Origin: JBMFOH01 sp049969715 [NCBI: bacterium]
GTDB lineage: Bacteria; DUMJ01
Direction: 5' to 3'
DNA: 43,461 bases
NCBI GenBank assembly: GCA_049969715.1
Contig: JBMFOH010000014.1
Location: 1-43,461 of the forward strand
Shown piece by piece: positions 1-8,008 of the stretch (position 1 is the first letter of the stretch; every line of letters begins with the position of its first letter). The notes under the pieces are model-generated. The model saw only the letters and a program-made list of their open reading frames with translations, searched no databases and was not told where the DNA came from. Position numbers and translations under genes: made by a program.

Positions 1-658
1 CTCCAGGAAAAGGTCTCAAATCGTACGGAATAAAAGAATTGGAATACCTTTCTCTGTATCCTTCTGGGGCAACAAATCTATTCATATCATTCTGATGATG
101 TGGTTCTAAATATGAAACCACTAAGAAGAAGGGATTATTTGACTGTTCAATAAAGTCTATAACTCTTTCAGTCAATGCATCTACTCTATAACCATCGATA
201 TGAATGAGATTACCATCTTTATCGTAGAGATTTGTATCGTGAGGATGTGATGTAAATTCTAGAAGATTTGCTGCTTCCCAATAATCTTCGAAACCTGCCC
301 TATACTCCGAGGGAACATATCCATGCCCTAACTCATCAGGGGATAAATGCCACTTGCCAATATAACCAACTTCATACCCAGCCTTCTTAAAACAATAAGC
401 TAGAGTATTATCCTCTACTTTAAGTCCTAATCCATTCCTCCAAACCTTATGTGTAGTTGCATACTGTCCTGTAAAGATACAGCCTCTAGCAGGTGCACAT
501 ACTGGCTGATTGGTAAAGGCAAAACTAAATACGGTACCTTCTTTAGCTACGGCATCTAGATTGGGCGTCAGATTTAAAGGACTTCCATATACACCTACCG
601 TATCCCACCTCTGTTGATCGGTAAAAAATATCAAAACATTAGGTTTTTCCTCAGCCAC
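1..658 (-). CDS. sulfatase (arylsulfatase family), C-terminus cut by window edge
   Basis: This is the N-terminal 219 codons of an FGE/anSME-type sulfatase, which hydrolyses sulfate esters, probably of polysaccharides. The protein opens VAEEKPNVLIFFTDQQR, where T-D-Q-Q-R holds the first metal-binding Asp. The nucleophile motif is C-A-P-A-R followed by GCIFTGQ, the Cys type that must be oxidised to formylglycine. A downstream GKWHL holds the usual active-site Lys. I place the start at GTG 658-656 because AAAGGAGGG lies 6-7 bases upstream and no ATG fits. No signal peptide is visible. It follows the next sulfatase-like gene by 19 nt, so they are co-transcribed. No sulfatase-maturing enzyme is in the window. 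The family is certain; the substrate is unknown. Confidence 0.93.
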   Translation of the reverse strand, partial: MAEEKPNVLIFFTDQQRWDTVGVYGSPLNLTPNLDAVAKEGTVFSFAFTNQPVCAPARGCIFTGQYATTHKVWRNGLGLKVEDNTLAYCFKKAGYEVGYIGKWHLSPDELGHGYVPSEYRAGFEDYWEAANLLEFTSHPHDTNLYDKDGNLIHIDGYRVDALTERVIDFIEQSNNPFFLVVSYLEPHHQNDMNRFVAPEGYRERYSNSFIPYDLRPFPG

Positions 659-677
659 AGTAGTCCCTCCTTTAGAG

Positions 678-2108
678 TTATATTTTATCCCAAAATCTTA
701 AATATTTCTCCTGAGTCCCGATAGACCTAAGGAATTCAAAAAGCTTCTTATGGATCTCAGTAGCTACATCTCTATGCTCGTCTATAAGATTTAGCCTTTC
801 TTTGGAGTCCTCTTTTATGTAATATAACTCAGATTTGACTTCGCCTAATGGATGCTGTTCTCTCTGAATTCCATCAACTATACTTGTGAATGATGGTTCT
901 TTGACAGCCTCAAGGTTTCCAGCATATATAAGCCTCCACTCGTCTGTAGTCACAGTAATTCTCTGACCTGCTATAGGACCATATATAATAGCAGGAGAGG
1001 TTACAGCAAAATCTCTTATAGACTTAACCTCCCCTTCTATAACCGGTAGAAAGCCCTTACCATGAGTAGTTCCAGGGTCATCTACCCCCAAGATATCTAA
1101 AATGGTTGGCATCATATCAGGTGGCTGAACAAATGCTTTACATCTCCAACCACCCTTGGCATTTGGTAATTTAACTATTAGAGGGATATGGGCTACTTCT
1201 TCATATAGAGGAGCCAATCCATGATAGTTTTTCTCTTCCAATATAATACTCTTACCTGTAAGGTTATGCTCACCATGATAAAATCCATGGTCAGTGGTAA
1301 ATATTACTACTGTATTGTCAAATAAACCTAGATCTTCTATCTTAGAGAGTAATCTACCAATCCATCTATCTACTAATGTTACTTCCCCTGCATATAGAGC
1401 TCTCATATGTTTTAATTCTTCTTGGGTAAGATAATCTGCAGGACCATATCTTGGATATATAACTTCTTCCCCTTCATATCCTGGATCATACATATCCACA
1501 TACCATTTAGGGGGATCCCAAGGTTCATGAGGATCAAATGTATCTACATATAAGAAGAATTTCTCATTTTTATAATTCTTCTCAAGCCATTTTATAGCTG
1601 TTTCCACTGTCTGAGCTACGAAATAGTCAGATTCATATCTTCTATAATATGTATTTCTTAGATAGTGTGCTACTGCATCATAAGGATTTCTTAACTTCCT
1701 GGGATCACAAGGGAATTTTATATCAATAGGGTCTGTTATATGTCTATCATTCTCCTGTCCTCTTATCCATTCCCACCCATAAAATCCTCTTTGAAAATTA
1801 TACCCATCTTTCAATATATGAGGGGTATCTGCTATTAACATAGTCGTATAGCCTGCCATACTTAGAGCCTCTGCTAGTACTACCTCATTCTGAGGTAATG
1901 GCGCCCAATCCCTATAGGTAAAGGTAAACTTTCCTGTAAATAGATCGAGTCTATTTGGTACCGTTGGAAAAGAAGCAGCATAAGCGTTATCGAACATAAT
2001 TGCATCCTTAGCAAATCTATCTATATTTTCAGTATGAATCCAATTATTCCCGTAACAACCCAAAAAATCCCTTCTAAATGTGTCAGAGACTATTAGAATA
2101 ACATTCAT
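678..2108 (-). CDS. sulfatase-superfamily hydrolase with Thr at the nucleophile position
   Basis: This 476-residue protein has the alkaline-phosphatase/sulfatase fold. It begins MNVILIVSDTFRRDFLGCYG (metal Asp in SDT) and has T-T-D-H-G around residues 272-276 and a GKS Lys after it. At the place of the sulfatase C/S-x-P-x-R motif it has T-V-P-N-R followed by LDLFTG. The catalytic Cys or Ser that becomes formylglycine is therefore Thr. In this superfamily Thr nucleophiles are known in phosphodiesterases and phosphoethanolamine transferases, so this enzyme may act on a phosphate ester or transfer a group. There is no signal peptide. SD AAAGGAGGG precedes ATG 2108. It lies between the solute-binding protein and the Cys-type sulfatase. 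The superfamily is sure; the chemistry is open. Confidence 0.9.
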   Translation of the reverse strand: MNVILIVSDTFRRDFLGCYGNNWIHTENIDRFAKDAIMFDNAYAASFPTVPNRLDLFTGKFTFTYRDWAPLPQNEVVLAEALSMAGYTTMLIADTPHILKDGYNFQRGFYGWEWIRGQENDRHITDPIDIKFPCDPRKLRNPYDAVAHYLRNTYYRRYESDYFVAQTVETAIKWLEKNYKNEKFFLYVDTFDPHEPWDPPKWYVDMYDPGYEGEEVIYPRYGPADYLTQEELKHMRALYAGEVTLVDRWIGRLLSKIEDLGLFDNTVVIFTTDHGFYHGEHNLTGKSIILEEKNYHGLAPLYEEVAHIPLIVKLPNAKGGWRCKAFVQPPDMMPTILDILGVDDPGTTHGKGFLPVIEGEVKSIRDFAVTSPAIIYGPIAGQRITVTTDEWRLIYAGNLEAVKEPSFTSIVDGIQREQHPLGEVKSELYYIKEDSKERLNLIDEHRDVATEIHKKLFEFLRSIGTQEKYLRFWDKI

Positions 2109-2126
2109 AATTTAACCCTCCTTTCA

Positions 2127-2164
2127 AAAGTATAGAGGGATCCAGTCCTGTCCCTCTATACTTT
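2127..2164 (-). terminator. 14-bp intergenic hairpin between binding-protein and sulfatase genes
   Basis: Positions 2127-2140 and 2151-2164 form a perfect 14-bp inverted repeat (AAAGTATAGAGGGA and its complement) with a 10-nt loop. Read on the minus strand it lies just after the binding-protein stop. It is followed only by TTTTG and then the SD of the next gene, so the U-tract is too short for full termination. It may be a partial terminator, or a stem that protects the 3' end of the binding-protein mRNA. Confidence 0.7.
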
Positions 2165-2184
2165 AACTTAATTTTAACCTATTT

Positions 2185-4170
2185 CTACTTTATAAAAAAT
2201 TGCTCAGGTCTATATCTTGACAGATATACCCAGTCCCAAGCCAGTAGACCTCCCTCAGGAACATTTCTCAGACTGTTCTTAACTATTACTGGCCAAGGTT
2301 GGAGTCCTACTGTACCAATCCCCCAAAGGTTCTCTAGAAAAAGTCTCAACATCTCTTTCCCAGCTTCAATCTGTTTCTTCTCATCTAAAGAAGTTTGGAC
2401 AATCTCCCAGAGTTTTAAAGCCTTCTTAACATCCGATGGAGGTTCTTCGCCAGATTTACCACCTGAGGTATACCATAGAGCCCACATTGGGCCAGTGGAA
2501 AATTCCCATTCGTTAGGGACAAAATGCCAAGGATTTAATATCCATAACGGATCTGAACACTGTCCAGTATGCCATATAGTTGCATCAAAATCACCTGCTT
2601 GTCTTCTTACTTGTAGGAGACTTCTCTCAAGTTGTCTCGATATAGTCTTAACTCCAACTTTACTCCAGTAGCCCTGTACCAATTCAACAATAGATGTTTT
2701 CGCTGGTCCACCTTCACCTGGCCAGTAGTCTATAGTAATTTGAAGTAGTTTTCCATCCGGTCTTAATCTAAATCCATCTTTATCCTTTTTATCCAGGCCC
2801 ATCTCATCTAAAAGTCTATTCGCTTCTTTATGGTCATATTCAGTATAAAGCTTTGCCAATCTCTCATCCCAGAATCTACCACCTTTAGGCAGTATAACTG
2901 TTTGCAATGGCTCAGCCATACCATGAAATACCATCTGATTTATTTCTTCTCTATTTATTGCTATAGATAAAGCCTTCCTGAATCTGAGGTCATTGAATAT
3001 CTTACGGATAACTGGGTCCTTATGGTTTAGATTTAAAAATATCTCAGCCATAGAAGGCCAAGCAGTCTGGAACATAATTACTCTGTAATCACCTCTTTTT
3101 TCATTCTCTTTGTATAGAGTATAGTTATCTAGTGTAGTATTCCATTGAGCAAGATCTACCTCACCACTTACCACCTTAGCAGTATACACCTCCACATTTG
3201 TAACTAAGGTTAATCTAACCCTATCTATATATGGAAGCTGATTTCCTGCTGTATCTATCTTCCAATAGTATGGGTTGCGCTCAAGTATTGTCACCTCTGG
3301 TGTCCTACTTACTACTTTAAAGGCACGGATTACAGGTGCCTCAGGATTCTGTATCCCGTCAAAGTAACCTATAACAGCCTTTGCTTGGAATAATCTCACC
3401 CAAGAATCAAATCCTTCCTTTTTAGCCAACTCGTTTGCCTGAGGATTGTACTTAATATGAAATTGTTTAAGATAATGTTTGGGAAGATAAAACCCACCTT
3501 CTGTAGCCCAGGCAGCCATCTGAATTAGAATTGCAGGATATGATACTGCAAATTGTAGACGAACACTATAGGGTCCTAACTTCTCTAGCTTCATCAACTT
3601 TCCCCCAGGAGCCCAAACTTTCGGTTTTACAGGAGTAAGTTCATCATTTAGTATTACATCCTTCCACCAAAATTCTATGTCATCAGCCGTAAAAGGTTGA
3701 CCATCTGACCACTTTACCCCTTTTCTTAGCTCTAATATAAGTGTCTTACCATCTTTGGAGAATATCCAAGATTTTGCTAAGTTAGGAAGGATAGTCGCTC
3801 CATCTTTGGGATCAAATGTTAATATAGACTCTTTACCACCAATATTTACCCCATCCTCAAAATTTTGAGGATTTGTATGGATAATTCTTGCTGTTCCTCC
3901 ATACTGCCCAATCTCGTCAGTTGGTTCTATAACTAGAGGTTCACTTGGTAGTCTCTTGGTAACTGGTGGTAGTTTGCCTTGTTTCACTAATTCAGTTAAC
4001 ATAGGAGCTTCATTGAACTTGGCAATCTTTTTACCAGTTAACTTTTCATACTCAGCAGGACTATTATACTGCTTTGGATAGCTTATCTCCTTAGCAGAGA
4101 TAAAAGAAACTGAACCTAAAACTAGACTTACACAAACTAAAATTAACACTAGTACTTTTACTAACTTCAC
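2185..4170 (-). CDS. ABC transporter substrate-binding protein, family 5 (peptide/nickel/oligosaccharide type)
   Basis: This is an extracellular solute-binding protein of the DppA/OppA fold (SBP_bac_5), about 661 residues. It has a basic N-end, a hydrophobic stretch of about 18 residues and a likely signal peptidase site after ISA. Later come GQYGGTARI, LILELRKGVKWSDGQPFTADD and ALSIAINREEINQ, all typical family blocks. I start at GTG 4170, nine bases after GGAGG; the upstream in-frame TTG at 4179 touches the SD. No permease or ATPase gene is nearby, so those subunits lie beyond the left edge or elsewhere. The flanking sulfatases suggest that it binds an oligosaccharide or glycopeptide, but that is inference. 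Confidence 0.92.
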   Translation of the reverse strand: MKLVKVLVLILVCVSLVLGSVSFISAKEISYPKQYNSPAEYEKLTGKKIAKFNEAPMLTELVKQGKLPPVTKRLPSEPLVIEPTDEIGQYGGTARIIHTNPQNFEDGVNIGGKESILTFDPKDGATILPNLAKSWIFSKDGKTLILELRKGVKWSDGQPFTADDIEFWWKDVILNDELTPVKPKVWAPGGKLMKLEKLGPYSVRLQFAVSYPAILIQMAAWATEGGFYLPKHYLKQFHIKYNPQANELAKKEGFDSWVRLFQAKAVIGYFDGIQNPEAPVIRAFKVVSRTPEVTILERNPYYWKIDTAGNQLPYIDRVRLTLVTNVEVYTAKVVSGEVDLAQWNTTLDNYTLYKENEKRGDYRVIMFQTAWPSMAEIFLNLNHKDPVIRKIFNDLRFRKALSIAINREEINQMVFHGMAEPLQTVILPKGGRFWDERLAKLYTEYDHKEANRLLDEMGLDKKDKDGFRLRPDGKLLQITIDYWPGEGGPAKTSIVELVQGYWSKVGVKTISRQLERSLLQVRRQAGDFDATIWHTGQCSDPLWILNPWHFVPNEWEFSTGPMWALWYTSGGKSGEEPPSDVKKALKLWEIVQTSLDEKKQIEAGKEMLRLFLENLWGIGTVGLQPWPVIVKNSLRNVPEGGLLAWDWVYLSRYRPEQFFIK

Positions 4171-4213
4171 TTCAATCAACCTCCTTCTTATTTATAGATT
4201 TTTATCTAATAAC

Positions 4214-4978
4214 TTAACTCTCATATCCAAGCTTTACTGACAAATCCATCGCTACCTCTTTCACTTTTTCTCCAAGTTTCTCCTTCCTATCTAGAGTTAT
4301 CCTAAACGTAGGACCTGCTATCCCTATTACAGCTACCAACCCCTTAAATGAACCAAATACAGGTGAAGCTATCCGTCTTACCCCTATTCTCACCTCCTCG
4401 TCATCAAAGGCATATCCTTTAGAGCGAATCTCTTCTAATTCTCTCCTTAAGACCTCTTCACTGGTTATCGTCTTCTCAGTAAAAGAAGGGAGCCCTATAT
4501 TAAAGAGATAACTTTCTAGAAAATTCTCTCCCATATAGGCTAAATAGACCTTGCCTATCGCTGTGCAATGAAGAGTCTTATATCTACTTCCAATACGTGC
4601 TACAAGCCTTATTGGTTCTGGACTATCTATCTTATCAATATAGAGAATTTCTCCCCTATCAAAGACTGTTAATTCGGCTGTCTCCCCCGTTAGTTTCACT
4701 AATTTTACTAAAAATGGCTTTGCTTCACTTACCAAGTCTAACTGGGAATATACTCTATATCCTAGAGAGAGTAATCTATATCCAAGTCTATATCTTCCGT
4801 CAGATGAGTTTCTAATAAAATTATAGGCTTCTAATATATTTAAAATCCTAGCTAGAGACGGTCTCGGAATTCCAGTTTTATCTAATAGTTCCCCGAATGA
4901 GAGCCCGTCTCTTTCCTTCTCTAACAGTTCTATAATTCTCAAACCTCTTTCTAACCCTGGTACTAAACTCTTTTTCAT
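4214..4978 (-). CDS. IclR-family transcriptional regulator
   Basis: This 254-residue IclR-type regulator has an N-terminal winged helix (about residues 8-70, with GLRIIELLEKERDGLSFGELLDKTGIPRPSLARI spread over it). The C-terminal ligand-binding domain (about 75-250) includes HCTAIGKVYLAYM, GYAFDDEEVRIGVRRIASPVF and VAVIGIAGP. Such proteins usually control catabolic genes in response to a small organic acid or sugar derivative. It is the first gene of the minus-strand operon with the binding protein (43 nt downstream) and two sulfatases, so it is likely the local regulator. A near-consensus promoter and tandem repeats lie directly upstream. The ligand is unknown. Confidence 0.95.
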   Translation of the reverse strand: MKKSLVPGLERGLRIIELLEKERDGLSFGELLDKTGIPRPSLARILNILEAYNFIRNSSDGRYRLGYRLLSLGYRVYSQLDLVSEAKPFLVKLVKLTGETAELTVFDRGEILYIDKIDSPEPIRLVARIGSRYKTLHCTAIGKVYLAYMGENFLESYLFNIGLPSFTEKTITSEEVLRRELEEIRSKGYAFDDEEVRIGVRRIASPVFGSFKGLVAVIGIAGPTFRITLDRKEKLGEKVKEVAMDLSVKLGYES

Positions 4979-4981
4979 TTT

Positions 4982-5013
4982 AGTCTCATATATGATATTT
5001 AAGTCTCATATAT
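4982..5013 (-). promoter_or_regulatory. tandem 12-bp repeat, candidate IclR operator
   Basis: AGTCTCATATAT occurs at 4982-4993 and again at 5002-5013, a period of exactly 20 bp (two helical turns). The first copy runs into the palindrome TCATATATGA (4986-4995). The repeats begin at the -10 box and cover the predicted start site and the bases just before the iclR ATG. That is where an autorepressor would sit. Binding by IclR is inferred. Confidence 0.55.
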
Positions 5014-5043
5014 ATTTTAATACTTAGGAACAAAAAGTGTCAA
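5014..5043 (-). promoter_or_regulatory. sigma-70-type promoter of the iclR operon
   Basis: On the minus strand, TTGACA (5043-5038) is followed after 18 bases by TAAAAT (5019-5014). That is a perfect -35 and a 5/6 -10. Transcription would start near 5007 and run into iclR (ATG at 4978). Confidence 0.75.
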
Positions 5044-5062
5044 CAGGAGAGCATAAAATTAA

Positions 5063-5098
5063 AGAGGTCTAGCGTATACTAAAATCTACTAGACCTCT
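5063..5098 (-). terminator. intrinsic terminator after the C11 peptidase gene
   Basis: A perfect 10-bp stem, AGAGGTCTAG (5063-5072) with CTAGACCTCT (5089-5098), has a 16-nt loop. On the minus strand it is followed by TTTAATTTTAT. It lies 21 bases past the peptidase stop and just before the iclR promoter, so it insulates the two units. Confidence 0.75.
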
Positions 5099-5119
5099 AG
5101 GTTTTACAAAAGCTCTTCT

Positions 5120-6544
5120 TTAGAATAAATCATCTAGCATTTCATCCCACTCTGTATCAATAGCAAAGTCTAATTGAGAATAACTTGCCCTTCCACTAGC
5201 AAACTGGGATGAATTGGGTAACCAGATAGAAATACCGTGTGAATTAGCCAAATTTGTACCGCTATGTCCTTCAGCTGTTACTACATTATTTACAGCAGTC
5301 ATTACCGACTGAGCTGCATTCTTTATAGACGTAGGCATAGAAGTGTTATCTTTAAGTCTTCTAGCAAAGTCATAAAGGTCCTTATAATCTGTGTAATAGT
5401 AATTTTGAGTGCAACTTATTATTACTTTAACTGTTTCCCAAATATTTGGATTATTTCTAATAGTATGAGCCAACTCATTGGCTTTATATGCTACCTCTCT
5501 TGAATATAGAATCCTAGAAGATTGTGTAACACCACTACTATAAGACGCCATATATTTATCTACTATTATTGTAGGTAACTGAGATATGTCCATGTTAGGG
5601 TTATTTTTCAACTCCTGTAGTATCGTATCATAGGGCCAGCCATCTCCAAGTTCAGTCTCTTGGGAAGCGACCAAATAATACCCTCTGTACATTATTTGGT
5701 AAGCAACCTCTTCCATCTGCATAAGGCAGGCATCCATTCCTATAATGTGTATAGGTCTACTTATAGAATCAAAAACATTGCTCAACTCTACAGTATTTAT
5801 AAAACCACCATGGTCGTCGTAAGAGATTCCTTTTATAGCCTCCCCAACCTTTCTCCTCCAGCCATCTCCATGGTCCCATATGACTAGTACATACCTACTT
5901 GCAGGATAATTTGCCATTGCCCAATTAACAAAGTCCAATAAGACGTTAGGGTCACCAAAATCCTGTTCCTCAAGAGTAGCTAGTAACTGTAAACTTCCTT
6001 GATTAACCTTGTATCTCCAGCAACCAGATTGGTTATACTTATCTAACTGGACTATGACATTTAACTTATTATTAGACCCAACAGTTTTCATCTCACCTAA
6101 GTCATCCAGTGCTGCGCTTTCTAAATTATTGTCTCCATTCATATATACCATAAATGTCCACTTGATATCATTATTAACAGTGACATTTATAGCTGGAGAT
6201 TCTGCAGTCTTTCCGCCAGAAGTATATGCCTCTGCTTTTATTAAGTAGGTCCCATTATCAAAAGTAGTAGTGTCCCAACTGGTAGAGTATGATGGAGGAT
6301 AAGCAGTAAAGATAGATGGTGGATAAGAACCGCCAGTTATAGTAAACTTTACCCTTGTCACACTTGAAGCTAGTGAACCAACTACACTAGCCTTTAGTTC
6401 GACCATATCACTTACTGTAGAACCACTAACTGGATTGGCAATAACAACTAATAAATCTATACAATTCTGACAACTTCCACCCACCTGACCCATAATAAAG
6501 ATTACTAATACTAGTGTAAAAAACTTCAAAACTAGAGACTTCAT
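5120..6544 (-). CDS. secreted clostripain-type (C11) cysteine peptidase with Ig-like domain
   Basis: This 474-residue protein has an N-terminal signal segment (about residues 5-23). A bacterial Ig-like domain follows (about 34-124, with STSWDTTTFDNGTYLIKAEA). The C11 catalytic domain runs from about 127: TFMVYMNGDNNLE, then WDHGDGW (catalytic His225) and GMDACLMQMEEVAYQI (catalytic Cys273). C11 enzymes usually cut after Arg or Lys, are calcium-dependent and mature by self-cleavage. It probably degrades external proteins. A Cys follows the signal segment (GGSC), but the -3 residue is Gly, not Leu, so lipidation is doubtful. SD ATAGGAGGT precedes ATG 6544. It is a single-gene unit with its own promoter and terminator. 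Confidence 0.93.
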   Translation of the reverse strand: MKSLVLKFFTLVLVIFIMGQVGGSCQNCIDLLVVIANPVSGSTVSDMVELKASVVGSLASSVTRVKFTITGGSYPPSIFTAYPPSYSTSWDTTTFDNGTYLIKAEAYTSGGKTAESPAINVTVNNDIKWTFMVYMNGDNNLESAALDDLGEMKTVGSNNKLNVIVQLDKYNQSGCWRYKVNQGSLQLLATLEEQDFGDPNVLLDFVNWAMANYPASRYVLVIWDHGDGWRRKVGEAIKGISYDDHGGFINTVELSNVFDSISRPIHIIGMDACLMQMEEVAYQIMYRGYYLVASQETELGDGWPYDTILQELKNNPNMDISQLPTIIVDKYMASYSSGVTQSSRILYSREVAYKANELAHTIRNNPNIWETVKVIISCTQNYYYTDYKDLYDFARRLKDNTSMPTSIKNAAQSVMTAVNNVVTAEGHSGTNLANSHGISIWLPNSSQFASGRASYSQLDFAIDTEWDEMLDDLF

Positions 6545-6964
6545 CTTTTCTACCTCCTATAAGATTTGAAAAACCTTAAAACACACTTTAAATAGCAGAC
6601 TTATAATTAGACTTCTCTTGAATTTTCTAGAGATAATATCTTAGAAAAGAAATTACCTAAAGACTATTTAAATAGGTTAACTGAGTAAAACCAAATTTTA
6701 GAGATATTCTATATATTCTTACCCATCACCTCCTAGAAATAACTTTTGTTCACATTATACCTCTCCAATATAAAATGTCAACGGATACTAATAATGTAAT
6801 TGTTTCAAATTTGGTTGATAAAGTGCCATAAATATTGATAATTACTTGCTTAGAATAGTTTATAACCAAGAGGAACATAGAAGTAGGCATTAGACAATAA
6901 AATTGGAATCTCATCAACTATTTCTGCAACAATCACTAATAATTACAAGAAAAAAATACAAATT
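6545..6964. other. 420-bp intergenic region between epimerase and peptidase genes
   Basis: The right part (6790-6964) follows the epimerase stop. It is AT-rich and I see no gene and no clear terminator in it. The left part (6545-6747) is the predicted peptidase leader. Apart from the SD-like motif and short frame near its 5' end, I find only weak stems (for example ACCTA with TAGGT) and no riboswitch family I recognise. Confidence 0.6.
6754..6781 (-). promoter_or_regulatory. consensus promoter with about 200-nt leader for the C11 peptidase
   Basis: On the minus strand, TTGACA (6781-6776) and TATAAT (6759-6754) are both perfect, with a 16-bp spacer. The start would be near 6747, about 200 nt before the peptidase ATG. 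About 12 nt into that leader lies a near-perfect SD (AGGAGGTGAT, 6735-6726) followed by a five-codon frame (MGKNI, 6726-6709). Confidence 0.7.
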
Positions 6965-7996
6965 TTATGCTACAACCATCTTATTTCTAAGCTGTTTGAA
7001 ATCTCCTCGATATTCCTTTTCATCTAACATAAGATGGGAATCAAGATCACAGAAATCAAAACATCCCATTCCACAAGCAAACTGAACACTTTGATTAATA
7101 CCAATACTTGACTCACTTACACAGCCTATCATCAGTCTTACGCCTGCCAATTTTGCCAATTCAACTATGGCTATTGCATCTGATATGCCACTTTTCATAA
7201 GCTTTATATTAATCATATCTATAGCTTCTTCCTTAACTAGTCTAAAGGCATCATACCTTGACCTTACAGATTCGTCTGTACAGAGAGGAAAAGGAGAGTT
7301 AAACCTGACATATTTCAATCCCTCTAAGTTATACCTATTAATAGGTTGTTCAAAAACTGATATATCAATTCCGCCAGAGTATAATTTCTTTGCAAAATAA
7401 ACAGCCTCTTTTGGGGTATAGTTCTCGTTAGCATCGATAATATATCTACAGCCTTTGGTATACTTGTAAATCTCATAGACTGCATCTAAATCTTCATTTA
7501 CGTTTTCTCCAACCTTTATCTTTATCACTCTGAAACCTTCTCTATATATCTCAAGTGCCTCATTAATCCTTTCTTCAATAGGTCTAACTGAAACAGTTCT
7601 ATCAGTCTCTATCTCATTCTTTGCCCCTCCAAAGAACTCCCATACTCCAATCCCACATTCCTCACAAAATGCATCAATTACCGCAAACTGTACCCCTGCT
7701 CTGAGGCTAGGAGAAGATATAAACTTGTCTGTAATGTTAAAAATCTCTCTATAATGTCTAATATCTTTATTTAGAATCATCTCTCTGACTTTTGATTCTA
7801 AAGATAATATAACTTCAGGAGTCTCTCCACTTATCCTAAATGAAGGAGCGGATTCTCCATATCCTATGATGCCATTATCAGCAATTATTTCTATCTCAAT
7901 ATTCTCTGTTTGAAAAACAGAGCTAAATGCAATACAGAAGGGTCTCTTATATCTGTATTCTCTAACAGTAAAATTAATTTCTCTAATCTTACCCAT
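6965..7996 (-). CDS. dipeptide epimerase (L-Ala-D/L-Glu epimerase-like, enolase superfamily)
   Basis: This 343-residue muconate-lactonizing subgroup enolase-superfamily enzyme has the K-x-K base pair (Lys159, Lys161 in VIKIKVG). Metal ligands are Asp188 (IIDANEN), Glu216 (FEQPI) and Asp241 (CTDES). Lys265 (NIKLMKSG) is the second base. The C-terminal D-L-D (317-319) is the D-x-D signature that grips the substrate amino group in dipeptide epimerases. Such enzymes epimerise dipeptides, often during recycling of peptidoglycan peptides. It starts 12 nt after the upstream glycosidase with SD AGGAGGG, so it is co-transcribed. I am sure of the family; the exact dipeptide is unknown. Confidence 0.9.
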   Translation of the reverse strand: MGKIREINFTVREYRYKRPFCIAFSSVFQTENIEIEIIADNGIIGYGESAPSFRISGETPEVILSLESKVREMILNKDIRHYREIFNITDKFISSPSLRAGVQFAVIDAFCEECGIGVWEFFGGAKNEIETDRTVSVRPIEERINEALEIYREGFRVIKIKVGENVNEDLDAVYEIYKYTKGCRYIIDANENYTPKEAVYFAKKLYSGGIDISVFEQPINRYNLEGLKYVRFNSPFPLCTDESVRSRYDAFRLVKEEAIDMINIKLMKSGISDAIAIVELAKLAGVRLMIGCVSESSIGINQSVQFACGMGCFDFCDLDSHLMLDEKEYRGDFKQLRNKMVVA

Positions 7997-8008
7997 AGTC
8001 CCTCCTAT

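Noticed and set aside
6470-6544. Lipoprotein signal in the C11 peptidase
   Set aside because: The residues before Cys25 are V-G-G-S, lacking the Leu at -3, so an ordinary signal peptide is more likely.
6545-6747. Riboswitch in the C11 peptidase leader
   Set aside because: Only weak stems; no conserved riboswitch core recognised.
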